Below, one piece after another: positions 10,510 through 22,509 of a stretch of 64,000 bases of DNA. The notes beneath the pieces are model-generated. The model had not been told where the DNA came from and did not search any database. It saw only the letters and a list, made by a program, of their open reading frames with translations. A program made the translations under genes and the position numbers. Within the stretch, counting starts at the first letter, position 1. Every line of letters starts with the position of its first letter. Origin of the DNA: Leucaena leucocephala (taxonomy: Eukaryota > Streptophyta > Magnoliopsida > Fabales > Fabaceae). Where the stretch lies: contig CM073534.1 of assembly GCA_037074615.1 (NCBI GenBank), positions 7,994,861-8,058,860 of the forward strand. Reading direction: 5' to 3'.

Positions 10510-11640
10510 GACAAACAATCTCTTATGTTGTTGCATTGCATGCTACGAACTCAGCTTCCACAGAGTGCAAGGCAATGCATGTCTGCTTCTTGCTACTCTA
10601 ACATATGGCATTGTTGTTAACTAAGAAGGCGTATCCTTGATAATACGATGCATAATCAGTTGTGCCCTTTAAGTATCTAAAGATCCTCTTCACTGGTTCC
10701 CAGTATTTCTTACTAGGGTTAGACTAGAATCTGCTAACCAACCCTACGGCATAACAAATATTTGATCTTGTACACATCATCGCATACATCAGGCTACCAA
10801 TAGCACTGACATATAGACCTCCTTCCATTTGCTTTTTGTCTAATTTAGTTTTGAGACACATGTCAGAACTCAAGGCAACTATAGTGGCCATAGGGATATC
10901 CACGGTATTGTAGTCACTCATATTGAGTCACTTAAATATCTTATTCATATAATTCTCTCGTGAAAGAGTGAGGATTCTCTTAGAGTGATCTCTTTGGATC
11001 TTGACTCCAAGTATGTATTCTGCTTCACCCATGTCTTTCATCTTAAAATTCGATGAGAGTCATTCTTCAATAACTATTACCAAATCAAAACTATTTTTAG
11101 CTAAGAGTATGTCATCTATGTATAAGAATAATATTACAAAGTTACCCTCAAAATGCTTAACGTAGATGTAGTGGTATTTCTTTATCATCTAGAAGTTATA
11201 TGAGGTTATTGCCTTATGAAACCTCAAGTACCACTATAAAGATAATTGTTTTAATCCATAAATGGATATTTTGGCTTTACACTTCTTGTGCTCAAACCCT
11301 TTTTCAAAAAAAAATAATTGTTATTCCATATATATTTCTTCATCCAAATCACCATTCAGGAATGCAGTTTTTATATCTATCTGATTTAACTTTATATTTA
11401 AATTGTTTACTATTGGTAGAATGAGTCTAATAGAGTTGAAGTGTACAATAGGTGAAAAATATCCTCATAGTCTATACATTCATGTTGTATATATCCCTTT
11501 GTAACCAATCGGACTTTATATTTGTCAATTGATCCATCCATATTTCTCTTAATTTTGAGAACCCAGTTGTTCTTGATGACTTTATGTACTATTGGCAAAT
11601 TAACCAACTCCTAAACTTAGTTTTTCATCATTGATTCAAT
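10510..11640 (-). pseudogene. Copia reverse transcriptase and RNase H, decayed
   Basis: The minus strand reads KVIKNNWVLKIKRNMDGS and YKVRLVTKGYIQ (start of the RT domain) near 11580-11480. The palm region follows near 11150-11000. Then comes KKQMEGGLYVSAIGSLMYA with CTRSNICYAVG near 10830-10740, and finally EAEFVACNATT (RNase H) near 10550. Frames shift and stop repeatedly. The RNase H domain ends early and no 3' LTR was recognised, so the left end is truncated. It forms one element with the integrase and gag remnants at 14080-16223, separated by a solo LTR. Confidence 0.85.
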
Positions 11641-11986
11641 CTTCTCTTTCATTGATTTCTTATATTCCTCCTTAGCATGACCTACCAAGGCTTCATGAAC
11701 AGAGCGAGGTTCATTATCCCTTTATGGAGTAACTAAGAGTGATTCGCCTTCTATTTATAAGTATCTCTTTTGAACACTTTCCCTGTTACTCCTTATGACC
11801 GGAGCTATTTGTTTATCTTTTCTCATTTATCTCAGTTTTTATGTTGATCGTTCTTAGCTCCCACTTATATTGACATACCTAAAGGATTACGGTCTATCAA
11901 TTTGTTGAGCACTGTTATATTCCTAAGTTTCATAAAGAGATACAGTATGAACAACATCTCCCTCAGTGGGAAATTTTGTCTCAATG

Positions 11987-11991
11987 AATAC
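11987..11991 (+). repeat. Target-site duplication AATAC, left
   Basis: AATAC immediately precedes the solo LTR and is repeated exactly at 14065-14069 after it. Confidence 0.8.
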
Positions 11992-14064
11992 TATAACATC
12001 CCAATTTTTATTCTTTTATTTAAACACAATTAAAATATTATTTATCAATACCTGAATGTTGGTAATAGATTAAACGTATTGTTTAAAGTTTATAAATATA
12101 TGAAATTAAGAAAATAAGATAAAATTATACTCTTTTGGTTTATTATTTTTATTATTTTCAATAAAATATGATATATGGATTTTCCTAACTTATGATTTTA
12201 TGAATTGATTGTTATTATTATTTAAGAATTTATTAGGATTTGAATTCAGATTTAGATATGCATTTGAATTTTAAAAATATAGTTTAAATTTTAAATTACA
12301 ATATCTAATAGTATTTTGATAAAGATAATAATATACCTATTTCTATAATTCTGAATGTTGGTAATAGATTAAACGTATTGTTTAAAGTTTATAAATATAT
12401 GAAATTAAGAAAATAAGATAAAATTGTACTCTTTTGGTTTATTATTTTTATTATTTTCAATAAAATATGATATATGGATTTTCCTAACTTATGATTTTAT
12501 GAATTGATTGTTATTATTATTTAAGAATTTATTAGGATTTGAATTCAGATTTAGATATGCATTTGAATTTTAAAAATATAGTTTAAATTTTAAATTACAA
12601 TATCTAATAGTATTTTGATAAAGATAATAATATACCTATTTCTATAATTAAAGATAAGTATAATAATATACGCATTTATACTATAATGATAATATATTTT
12701 AAATTTTGAATTACCATATCTTATAGGATTTTGAGAAATATAATATTAATACTGAAAAATAATAAGATCATATTAGATAAAATTGTAATTTTAAATTTTA
12801 TGAATTATATATAAGTACTATAAGCCTAGTCCTTAACACTCATTTCTATCTAATTTATCTCTTCACTCCTATCAGACTGTCAATGAGGTTTTAGAGTAAC
12901 TTTTGTTAAAGCATCAAATTGTTTATGATTAATACTTTTGTACATGGGGCTACTAGATTATTCCTTGCTCTGGCGAGAGGTAACCATTTTCTACTCATAT
13001 GTGCTAATATGATATTTATGAGTGATTTGATATATATATTGATATTATATAATTATATTGAGAAAACTTGTTTGATTATTTTTATTAAAAATAGTCTTGT
13101 GAGATTTAAAGTTTACTTTAGAAAGTTTGAATTGAGATTATAAATTTGTTATATATTGAGATTATAATTTAAATAAAGTTATCTTAAGAAAAACTTTTTT
13201 TGTGATATTTATCAAACTATTAAAATTTTAATTAATATGATTATTTTGAAAATTATGCATTGGGGATGGGTGATGATTGAGTTGTATTTTTACCGTGTGA
13301 TATAGCCTCTATTGGAGTTGGATGGTTAGCTTTTGTCCCACTAGTTTATCAAGAGACGTGCCCCACCTGTTTATTGAGGGGCTATGACACCCCATCTATT
13401 TATCGAGGGGAAATGAACCTATGGTACTGTAATGTGCTCTGTGGATTTTAACATATCCATACCACTTAATCGATTAGCTTTGAGTGATCAGCTTTCACTA
13501 GCATATGGGTTCAGTCGGCAGGAATAAGGCGATTCGGTTGGTTTGATAAGAGGAATTTGGGTGGGTTATCCATTGATTTTATTATAATATGTTATTTTTT
13601 ATATATTATATTTTGTAATTGTCTCACTTGACACCTCATAAGCACATGTTAGTATGCATAATGAGTATGATTGATGGTTAGTGAGTCGTTTGTCTCACCC
13701 TATTATTATTAATATTTTTCAGGTGATAGTCTTATTTTAGGACCTCCGGGAAAACTTCAGAGGCTTGAGTCAAACTATATTAATTATATAACCTTCCCCT
13801 CTGAAGGTATGTGTAGAATATTTATATATTGCCACAATAGGTTTTATTTTGCATACTTATATATCCCATTATTCTATTTATATTTTTAAAAAAGTCTTTT
13901 TATAACCATGGAAGAATTCTTTTAAATTTTAGTTAAACTCTTTTATACCATGACTAACTCTTTTAAAATAAACTAAATTCATTTATAATATTATTTTTAA
14001 ATTATATTGGGTGTAAAATATGTCTAAATAATTAATAATAGTAATATTTTAGAATTATTTTACA
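11992..14064. mobile_element. Solo LTR (gypsy-like), 2073 bp, inserted in copia element
   Basis: The block starts TATAACATCCC (probably a mutated TGTAACATCCC) and ends TTTTACA, flanked by the exact 5-bp repeat AATAC. Removing it plus one AATAC rejoins the minus-strand copia remnant between integrase and reverse transcriptase. It has no pol domains or PBS, so it fits a solo LTR left by LTR-LTR recombination. The interior holds a 299-bp tandem duplication and a GC-richer part at 13260-13760 with a possible splice acceptor (tttttcag near 13720). Assignment to gypsy rests on length and style only. Confidence 0.75.
12052..12649. repeat. Recent 299-bp tandem duplication
   Basis: Unit 1 is 12052-12350 and unit 2 is 12351-12649. 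Both start CTGAATGTTGGTAATAG, and by eye I found only one difference (AATTATACTC versus AATTGTACTC). The near identity implies recent duplication inside the solo LTR. Confidence 0.95.
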
Positions 14065-14069
14065 AATAC
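14065..14069 (+). repeat. Target-site duplication AATAC, right
   Basis: This is the exact copy of 11987-11991 on the other side of the solo LTR. Confidence 0.8.
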
Positions 14070-14079
14070 AACATCTCTT

Positions 14080-15415
14080 AATTTTGTTTCAGTCACTGTT
14101 CCATCTTAACTTCCACTTATGAATACATATCTTTTTTAGGGTTCATAGTACCTTGTGAAGATAAATTTCTTTCCTGTAAGATCCAGTTTCTCATTTTTAT
14201 GAGAACCGTCATGGATATATGTCGCGGAGCCCCATGATCTAAGGATACTTAGATCTTGTTGTCGTTTAGTCCATAACTCGTAGGGCGTGAAAGCGACTGA
14301 CTTTAAGGGCACACGGTTAAGTATGAAAGTTGCTATCAATAGAGCATTACCCCAATGTGAAATTGGAAGGTTTGCATGAACTATCATAAACCTAACTATG
14401 TCTAGAAAAGTTCCATTTCTTCTTTCGGCAACCCCATTCTATTGAAGTGTGTCAAGGATAGTTAGTTGCCTAAAAATTCCTACATAACTGTTTAAATTGA
14501 TTCGATAGGTATTCACAACCTTAATCAGTACATAAAGTTTTGATTTTATTTTCTATTTGATTCTCTACTTCGTTTATGTATCATCTAAAGTACTCTAGTG
14601 CATCAGATTTATGTGAGACCAAATAGACATGATCATATCGTGAAAAATCAATAATAAAGGTAATAAAATACCAAGCTCTGTGTCTCGCCCTCACACTCAT
14701 TAAATCGTAAATATCAAAATGGTTAATTGCAATGAATTTTTAGCTCGTGTTCCCTTATTAAATGACTTTCTAGTTGCCTTACTAGCTAGACAACTTTCGC
14801 ATAATGACATATCTATGTTAGGGATTACCCCAACATGCCTTCTTTTTCCAGTTTAATTATCCTATTTTGATTAATATGTCTTAGTCTAGTATGCCAGATA
14901 TTAATGTCAGGATTATTCGAAGTAATAGTAAAAGCAACCGTGAGCATTAAAATCACCAGCAAGATCTATCATAAAGAACTTTTGAAAACAGAAAGTTAAA
15001 CCATAAAATATTGAGTTGCCATAAATATTTGCAACTTTACCATGAAAGTTTATATTAAACCCAAAGTCTAATAAGCAATTAACAAAAATTAAATTATGTC
15101 GGATGTCAGGAGCATGAAGCACATCATACAACATCAAGGTCTTTCCACCATGGAAAGCAAGTTTATATGCGCTAATGCCTCTAACCTCGATCCTTACATT
15201 ATTCCCAATGTAAAGCTACTTGCTTTGATATGGCAACCAATGGTATTCTACGAAAGATCATCTATCTTGACTTACGTGATTTATAGAGCCTGACTCAATA
15301 ATCCAAGAAGAAAAAATATGTTCTGTCAAAAAAGCAATACTAGAAACAAATGAGATATGTGAATTCACATAATTTACTAATACATTTTCATTTTCACTCT
15401 TGTCCTATTTAGAAC
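14080..15415 (-). pseudogene. Copia protease and integrase, decayed
   Basis: The minus strand encodes MIVHANLPISHWGNALL and FILNRVPLKSVAFTPYELW (C-terminal integrase) near 14387-14240. Upstream are integrase core traces near 14700-14550, and MLYDVLHAPDIRHNLI (end of the protease region and pre-integrase) near 15130. Several stops and frameshifts separate them. The order 15.4 to 14.1 kb on the minus strand is protease then integrase, as in copia, continuing the gag remnant and leading into the RT remnant beyond the solo LTR. Confidence 0.82.
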
Positions 15416-16223
15416 AGTCGAGTGCAAAATGCCCCATGTTATGGCAGGCAAAGCGTTTTACCTTCTTCAGGTCTAGCTTTTTCTTGCCGCCTTTCTTTCC
15501 TTTCTTCTTGTACTGTTGCTTGCCTTTCTTAGGTGGAGAACCACCTTTCTTTCCATTATTCTAGAATTTCTTGCCCTTCTTGGATTTAGGCTTTGATTGG
15601 GAAGGAATGGCCACCTCGTTCAAATGGGCTTGTCCAGTGACCTTATAACCCTCCAGACGTTCATCCTCTCGCTCTAAACGCTTAGATACATCATTGAAAG
15701 TGATGATATTTTTATTGTGGATTTCATGTTCTCTCAACTAGGAGGGAGCAACCTAATGACAACCTGCACTTGCTATTCGTCAGATAGATTATGTACAGCC
15801 TCATTCAGTTCACGAATCATATTGGCTATCTTCCTCAGATGTTGCCTCATAGGGTTATTTAACTTTAGCTTATAGGCATCAAATTTAATCGTCAACCTTC
15901 TAAGTTTAGTCGTGAAGAATCCGCCAAACTTGTCCTTCAAGGCTATCCATATAGCCAGTATAGTTCTGTGTGTCTCAAACTCACACATCAGGTTGTCAGC
16001 CATGGCTCTCAAACTTCCATGACACATATCTCATGATCTCTCTTGTGATGTACCGTATTTTTAGCCTTAGGTTCCACCAAGGCAATTGTTAATGGTTCAT
16101 TGGCATCCTTCCAGGATATATTGGATCTTTCGGTGTCAAATATCCCAGTTATCACCGTTGAGTTTTTTTCCCCTTGTTTAATTTAGCAATAATGTTCTTG
16201 GTTACCATTTGTTCAATTTCCAT
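15416..16223 (-). pseudogene. Copia gag, decayed
   Basis: An ATG at 16223-16221 opens MEIEQMVTKNIIAKLN, the usual start of a copia gag. A frame change follows near 16160 (LNGDNWDI, stop, HRKIQYILEG in the other frame). The central gag fold is clear at 16027-15773 (FETHRTILAIWIALKDKFGG, then NMIRELNEAVHNL). A zinc knuckle near 15455-15416 reads ACHNMGHFALDC, with its first cysteine replaced by arginine. A lysine-rich linker precedes it. No PBS or 5' LTR was recognised upstream. Confidence 0.85.
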
Positions 16224-17160
16224 TATTTGACAAACCTATACAATATTAATTTATTGATCTATAGAATATTTAAGTGAATTTAGGTATATAACTCATGTAA
16301 AGTATATAATGTCATCTATTTATATAATTTTTTATCAGAAAATGATAATATCACTAGATCCATGATTAGAAAAATATATTTGTACCTCCTATTACATAGG
16401 CACTAGCAATAGCCATCACTTTCTTTCAAAATTAATATAAGCACTATTCTCATTAAGTTTTGTTTTGAGAAGACAAATTATCTTAAAAGCTCCCACTTAC
16501 AAAAAATATATATGAATCATAACTAAGAAAAACAAAACATATTACTTTAACATATAAGGCATGTAAGAATTATGATTCTCTTCATGTGTAAGTGGAGATT
16601 ATCATGATGCAAATTAGTTAGAGTATCCTTCAATCATGATAGTAATGCAAACTACCTACTATTCTATCTATGTGAGAGTAATGGAAACTGACGCAGTTGA
16701 GATGCCATCTCTTAGTGTATAGTTTATAAGTGCTTGCCAGTCTCTACAAAAAGGAAGTCTAGCTTCCGGCACTATATCTATAAAAGTATGGTTAGTCACA
16801 ACTTATAACTAAGTCAATACTCGCCCTTAATATAAAATCCTTTTGACTTTTTAAATAAATTAAATAAATCACTTTAAAATATTTATATTTATCTTTTTTT
16901 ATTAAACTAATTTATTTGAATTATAAACTACTCACTTCAAAGAGATCATATGGTATATGCTATAATTAAACAAGTTATTTAGTTTTTTAATATCTCCAAA
17001 AAAATTAATAGAGTCTTATATTAAGGATAGGAGGTAACAAGTTCTATATAATCACATAAGAGAACAATTTTCCTATAGGCTTTTGACCAACATAAATAAC
17101 GCCCTTGGATAATTCCTAGTAGTTCTTTAAGTTTATAGCTAATAAAACGCCACATCCATT
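16224..17160. other. AT-rich DNA upstream of copia gag
   Basis: A 5' LTR would be expected here on the minus strand, but neither a PBS-like sequence nor clear LTR ends could be found. No gene was seen. Confidence 0.3.
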
Positions 17161-17169
17161 TATCTTCTC

Positions 17170-17370
17170 TATTGCAGATAACTTCTCCACAACCATTGCT
17201 TCCATTCTCTAGTAGAACCGTCCACTTCTAATTTGATGAATCCTTCGGAAAAGCTCAAAGTGGTCGACGTTGATGAAGCTTTATAACTATATATAGAACT
17301 CACATAGGCTTTGTAATTCCTGACAGTTATGCTCCAAACAACTTGTTGCATCTGGAAGTCCAACTTCAGA
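17170..17370 (-). other. Unrecognised exon-like island
   Basis: The base composition is higher in GC than its surroundings, and both strands have short open frames. The minus strand has 17435-17169; a plus frame at about 17200-17286 reads HSLVEPSTSNLMNPSEKL and ends at TAA. I recognise no family, and no complete splice structure supports either reading. Confidence 0.2.
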
Positions 17371-17383
17371 TAACTGTAAATGA

Positions 17384-17424
<41 letters not shown>

Positions 17425-19012
17425 CATGACAACAATTACTTTATTACGTACAGAGGAATGAGATTTTAATTATTTGCTAATTTGAATTTTAAACTTTTGA
17501 CAAAAAGGAAAAATGTGCCAAAATTGTCACGAGTAAGTGACAGAAAGCATTATATGACACGAAAGCTAGTTTTGTAATAAAAAAGTTAAATAAAATATTG
17601 ACATAAAGTAAATGCAATCATGCATGCTTTAGATTCCTCACATATTATCAGGAATGGGACCTTAGTGACAGATAATTCTTTTGTTGTTTTGTGAAACAAG
17701 AGACGATTGAAGGCTACTTCTGACCCTGATAATTTAGGCATATGTATGATGAGATCCCAATGAAAATTGTTTTATTTCTCTTTTATCTTTTTCTTACCAA
17801 CCTTTATCTCTCTTTCATTAAATAAAACTAATTGTTTTATTTAAAAAGATGAGTACAAAATAACAGTATTTATGATGGTATTAAAACCTGGATCAGATTG
17901 ACAATTTAGAATAGTGATACGATGAACTAGTTACTTTGTCACTTCCATCAATCAACTAAATCAGAAACTTAATCAGGTTCAACCCAAAAAATCAAGTAGT
18001 TTAAATGAGTCGACTGAGTTTAATTTTTTTTTATTAAATTTAAAACAATATTATTTTGAGTTTTAAAAAATAACTGTATTATATTTATATTTTAGTAGCT
18101 CTATTTTGTTAAATTATATGTGATTTAGGTATAAATACTTCATTTACTTATAGATTAATATCTTTTAATTTAAATATTGCTTTTTTATGGTTAATATAAT
18201 ATGACTAGTTTTGTATATTGTCCTTGAATTATATTATTTTAAACATAATTAATTTGACCTCAGTTAGATTATTAATTCTTGAACCACTACTTTGATGGAT
18301 TTAGTGATCGACTTGATTTTCAAAAGATAAAATAGATTATAAATGGTGTTATTAAATGTATAATCTAATTATATCATAATTTTGAAGTATTTGTAAATTA
18401 TTAACTATTTTATGATTTGATAGTCTATTTGGAGAAAGATTCAAAGAATGATAATATTTTGTGAATTTTTTAAGAATAGAACATGGATCTACACTATAAA
18501 TCAAACTTGCTGGATGGTTTACCTAAGATGGAATATTTCCAAAAAAAACAAATCAAGAATCTGTTCCCTTTTTATAAAGCATTCATTTTCAAGTTCATTT
18601 TTTTTTTCAAAATACTTCAATTGGTACTAGTAAGAAATAGGCTAATTTTGCCACTTCTAGAAAAATAAAGGTCCCACAAATTGAAACCAATATTTCTTAA
18701 TTAAAAAGAAAATTCAACTAGTCTAAAAAAATTAAAGTACTATTAAAAACACTCTGCATAAATAGTAAAACAGTAAAAATAATTTGACATCACTAACATT
18801 AACGATTGAAAGTGTTAACCTAAGTTCTTATAGATCACCCAATCATGGGGGATTTAAACCAAATGCTCTTGAACTTAAGCCAATTTTATTTTTAACAAAT
18901 GAGCCAACTTTTTATTAGTGGAATTGATTTTCTTTAATTATAAGAATTATTCAATATTCGGTACTATCATAATTTCATAAAATTCACAGTAAATCCCTTT
19001 TATTTGACTAGT
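17353..19012. repeat. Dispersed duplication, copy 1
   Basis: This aligns end to end in direct orientation with 50308-51845. Shared landmarks include CATGACAACAATTACTT, TTGACACGAAAGCTA-type sequence, GATTCCTCACATATTATCA, TTTGTTGTTTTGTGAAACAAG, TCCCACAAATTGAAACCA and TTATTAGTGGAATTGATTTT. It has no coding capacity. Copy 1 has an expanded TA repeat at 17386-17422 where copy 2 has only GATATC. Confidence 0.9.
17386..17422. repeat. (TA)n microsatellite
   Basis: There are about 18 TA units. The duplicate at 50308-51845 lacks them, so the expansion came after the duplication. Confidence 0.95.
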
Positions 19013-19164
19013 GTTTATTATGGTTCAACCATGAAAACGATATTCTGGTCCATCTGATTGGCAAATCTGATCAATGATCCGATTGATTGGACCATCTGAT
19101 TGGCCCGATTCTTTAATCCCTGCATACAATAAACTTTTTTAAATCTAGGGTATGAATTTCTTTT

Positions 19165-19365
19165 TTCTTTTTTTATAAAAAAGTTTAAGTACGTTTGGCG
19201 TCAATCCCTTACTAAGATTAAGGCAGAGTCTCAGGAATCAAAGAGTACTTACAAGGGATTTATGATATCGCTTATAAAAGGAGTCTTTACAATAGCAGTA
19301 AAAATCGAACTCGCATTCTTATGAAATATGATGTTATTTCTTATCATATGTGCTAACTCTAGAGG
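19165..19365 (-). mobile_element. SINE-like element, family 1
   Basis: On the minus strand there is an A-box-like GAGTTAGCACATATGATAAG (19359-19340) and a B-box-like GCGAGTTCGATTT (19313-19301). The body ends ACTTAAACTTTTTT. The same order and wording recur in the copy at 52473-52673. These are pol III promoter-like boxes of a tRNA-derived SINE. Confidence 0.6.
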
Positions 19366-19369
19366 GTAT

Positions 19370-21010
19370 GAGATTGAAGATGGAATTGGCTGCCCAATGA
19401 GACATCAATTTCATGGATCCAGCTTTTTAGGCCTAAAACCACACAAAAATTTTGTTGTTGTATGAACATCAATAAATGATGGCCTAGAATAAGAGACAAG
19501 ATGTGTGATTGAACATTTTTATTTTTGATATAGCAAATTAATCTTCACATATACAATTTATCAAAAAAAAGAAAGAATATTCACATATATACATGTAGTC
19601 ATGTTCTATATACCATATGAAATTATCTTTTTATTTATTAGTATTTTCTTATTTTTCTTGCTATTAAACCATTTTTCCGTATCCAATAATGCCTTCACGT
19701 TTTCTTTTTTCCCCTTGCCTTAATCTTAATATCAACTAGACAGAGAAATTTTTTTGAGAAAACTGCCAAAAAAATTACCCAATACAAGTTCTATAACTTA
19801 AAAGTATCTAAAGACTCATGTTACAACTCTTCTTTAACTATGTACAATATATTTTCATCTTCTTTTATTGATACTCTATCTTTATCTTTGAGCAAATGTC
19901 TTCTAATTTGCATAGAATCAAAGGAAGATTAGATATAATTGAAGGCAGATTATTGGATACCAAAGAAGAGTTAAAAAATATATTGTAATTGGGCTCTTAA
20001 ACAAATTCTATATATATTTAAGTAATAAATTTAGGAATGGAGAATTTTGAACAATTTCCTCAAAAACTTTTATCCACCATGGAATTTTATAGTGATTAAA
20101 AAAATCAACAAAAATAAATAAGTTCAGAGCGAAAATAGAAAAAAAAAATCTTGTATAAAAAGTTTCCCCATTATGAATAGGGATGTGGGATATGGGAACA
20201 CCTGGGTGGGACCAGTTTGACTATCATCACAGTGCCAACAAAATAATTTTATTTATTAACAAGAATATAGTTACTTTCATCCATAATATATTTATTTAAA
20301 AAATAATATTATAATGGAAAATAACATTTTCTATTTTCTAAGATTCTAAAAACTCAATAACTATGAATTATTTTTATTACTTTTATATAATATTAAGAAA
20401 AAATATTAAAATTTTAAATAAAATTAACCAATTGAAATCTATAAAAAAAATTATCATAATCATAAATTCAATTTACATATAATCTGTTAGTAAAAATTCC
20501 AACAGTACTATCATCTATTAATAAAGATATCTTAAAATAATTATATAATACTTTGTCTTTCCCAACTTATTTGTGTCTTGATTTGGATTTTCATTTTGTC
20601 CCAAAATATATGTCCTGTTTCAAATCACAAGGTACAATTACATGTTTCTAATAATACCTCTATTAGATGGGGGTAGGTAAGATTTAAAATAATGTGATAT
20701 TAAATGGAGGGTAAAACTGAAAAAGCAAAAAAAATTATTACCGAGTACATAAATTTTACTTTCTCCTTAGTATGTGTTTTTTTTTTCTCTATGAAGACAA
20801 GTAAATAGAAACGAGGGAAGTAATATAGGGAGGAGATCCTTTCCTCTACTCTTTCCCTTCTTTTCCCTTCCCCACCAACGGATTAAACATCCAATGGTCC
20901 AGATCTAACATTTTATAATTTTTATATAAAAATAGATAAATATATTTAAACTATTAATGATTCATGCCCATTTCACCTAACTACAATATGTGTGGACTTG
21001 TATTTTCAGA
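19370..21010. other. AT-rich intergenic DNA
   Basis: No gene, RNA or delimited element was seen in this stretch; open frames are short and low-complexity. Confidence 0.4.
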
Positions 21011-21019
21011 TTCTACAGC

Positions 21020-21195
21020 TCAGTATCGTTTAAGCTCAGTATCGTTTAAGCGAAGTTTCGAGTTTGAACCTTAACGTATATAAAAAATCCCCATTACGAA
21101 ACCCATCCACCATAGCCAGGTGCGCGACACAGGTCAAATCTAGATGTAGTCAAGATAAAACTCTGATGAATCGAGTGGATAACAAAAAAAATAGT
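21020..21195 (+). mobile_element. Possible SINE, family 3
   Basis: An A-box-like AGCTCAGTATCGTTTAAGC occurs twice back to back (21018-21051), followed by a B-box-like CGAGTTTGAACC near 21059-21070. A GC-richer body with GATGTAGTC-type sequence ends in an A-run at 21183-21190. Only one copy is seen, so the assignment is tentative. Confidence 0.4.
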
Positions 21196-21629
21196 ATTAA
21201 CAAATTCTTCCCTTCACATTTCATGATGCACTCACTGTAGATCAAAGTAGTGTAATTTTATAATGCTAATTTTGAGGAATTCACAGCATATTACCGGTTT
21301 GCAGTCAATGGCATTTTGGTTCTTATAATTATATTTTTAATAGAATTGGGTTAATATCTTTAGTCTCTCAAGTTTACCCTTATTTTAGTTTTAGTTCCTC
21401 AATTGGCAAAATAGTCTAAACCTTTATTAAATTATAAGGACTAAATAAAAAAAAAACTTAAGGGAATAAAACTTAGTTTGAAATTTGATGAATCAAAACT
21501 AAAATGAAGGCAAATTTGATTAACCCATAAATTTATACATCAGTGTTGCTCATGATTTGGAATTAACACTAACTTCTCTTACTGTAATACTTCATTATGA
21601 TGGAATCCTACGAGAAAGTTAGTGACATG

Positions 21630-22172
21630 CAGTGTGTTTGGAAAATTTCCAAATCTAGGTTTGAATAAAACCTAAATTTTGAGAAATTTTAAAATAAACA
21701 GCTATATTTGCTCAAAAAGGCTTTTGGATCAAACCATAATTTAAAATCAAAATTTTAGATAAGCTGGCCAGAATAGCTTATGGAACAATAAAAGAACTTA
21801 TGGACTAATCAATTACTATATTACTCCTACTTTTTCTTATACCATATCTCCTCTCTCTTCTACTTTTTCTTATACCCTCCTCTCTCTTTTACTTTTTCTT
21901 ACATACTCTCTCCTCTCTCTCTTTTTTTCTACACTATCTCTCATCTCTCATCTCTCATCTCTTATTTCCCCTCTCTTATCATTTAATACTCATATCATTT
22001 TTTATAATTTACCAATAATTAAAGTACTTCTAGAAATAACCATCCAAACACTATTTATTCAAAACCACTTTTTTTTAATAAACTTTTCTCCATAGACTCT
22101 TTTTTAAAAGCTACCCAAAAGTCATTTTTTTTCATAAACCCTTTTCTCAAATCTTATCCAAACAGACCCACA
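21630..22172. mobile_element. Degenerate MITE-like element
   Basis: The left end GTGTGTTTGGAAAATTT and the right end TTATCCAAACAGACCC are inverted relative to each other (GGGTCTGTTTGGATAA). The interior has a TC-rich stretch (21838-21968). No clear target duplication and no coding sequence were found. Confidence 0.4.
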
Positions 22173-22284
22173 AAATGAAACGGAATAACACCCCTTAATT
22201 CCGCAATGTTCACATGCAAGAACTGAAGAAGATAGCAATGTAACACTCGAATTCAATTCAGCAACATAAATATAAAAATCACAA

Positions 22285-22508
22285 TGGATACTTGGTTCAA
22301 ATGGCGAATGAATAAGGTATGCGACTATTTACAACGTGTTCAATCCCTGGAGAATACCACTTTGTTGTGATTCCTATTGCGGCGCTTGGGGATATATCCT
22401 AACCCCTATGTGTCTAGATTTACGATTGAGGGTAATAGATAGCTCGTTTTACCCGAAATTAGTATCACCTAGGAGGAAGGGAAACTTCGCTCTACTCTTA
22501 AATCGTGA
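22285..22508 (+). mobile_element. SINE-like element, family 2, copy a
   Basis: A-box-like TGGTTCAAATGG lies at 22293-22304 and B-box-like GTGTTCAATCCC at 22337-22348. The body (CTTTGTTGTGATTCCTATTG, CTAGATTTACG, ATAGCTCGTTTTACC, CGCTCTACTCTTAAATC) recurs at 31440-31660 in the same orientation and at 44440-44645 inverted. Three dispersed copies with pol III-type boxes support a SINE family. Confidence 0.65.
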
Positions 22509-22509
22509 G

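Noticed and set aside
17169..17435. 88-codon minus frame beginning in a TA repeat
   Set aside because: The first part is microsatellite; the rest is unrecognised and recorded only as an exon-like island.
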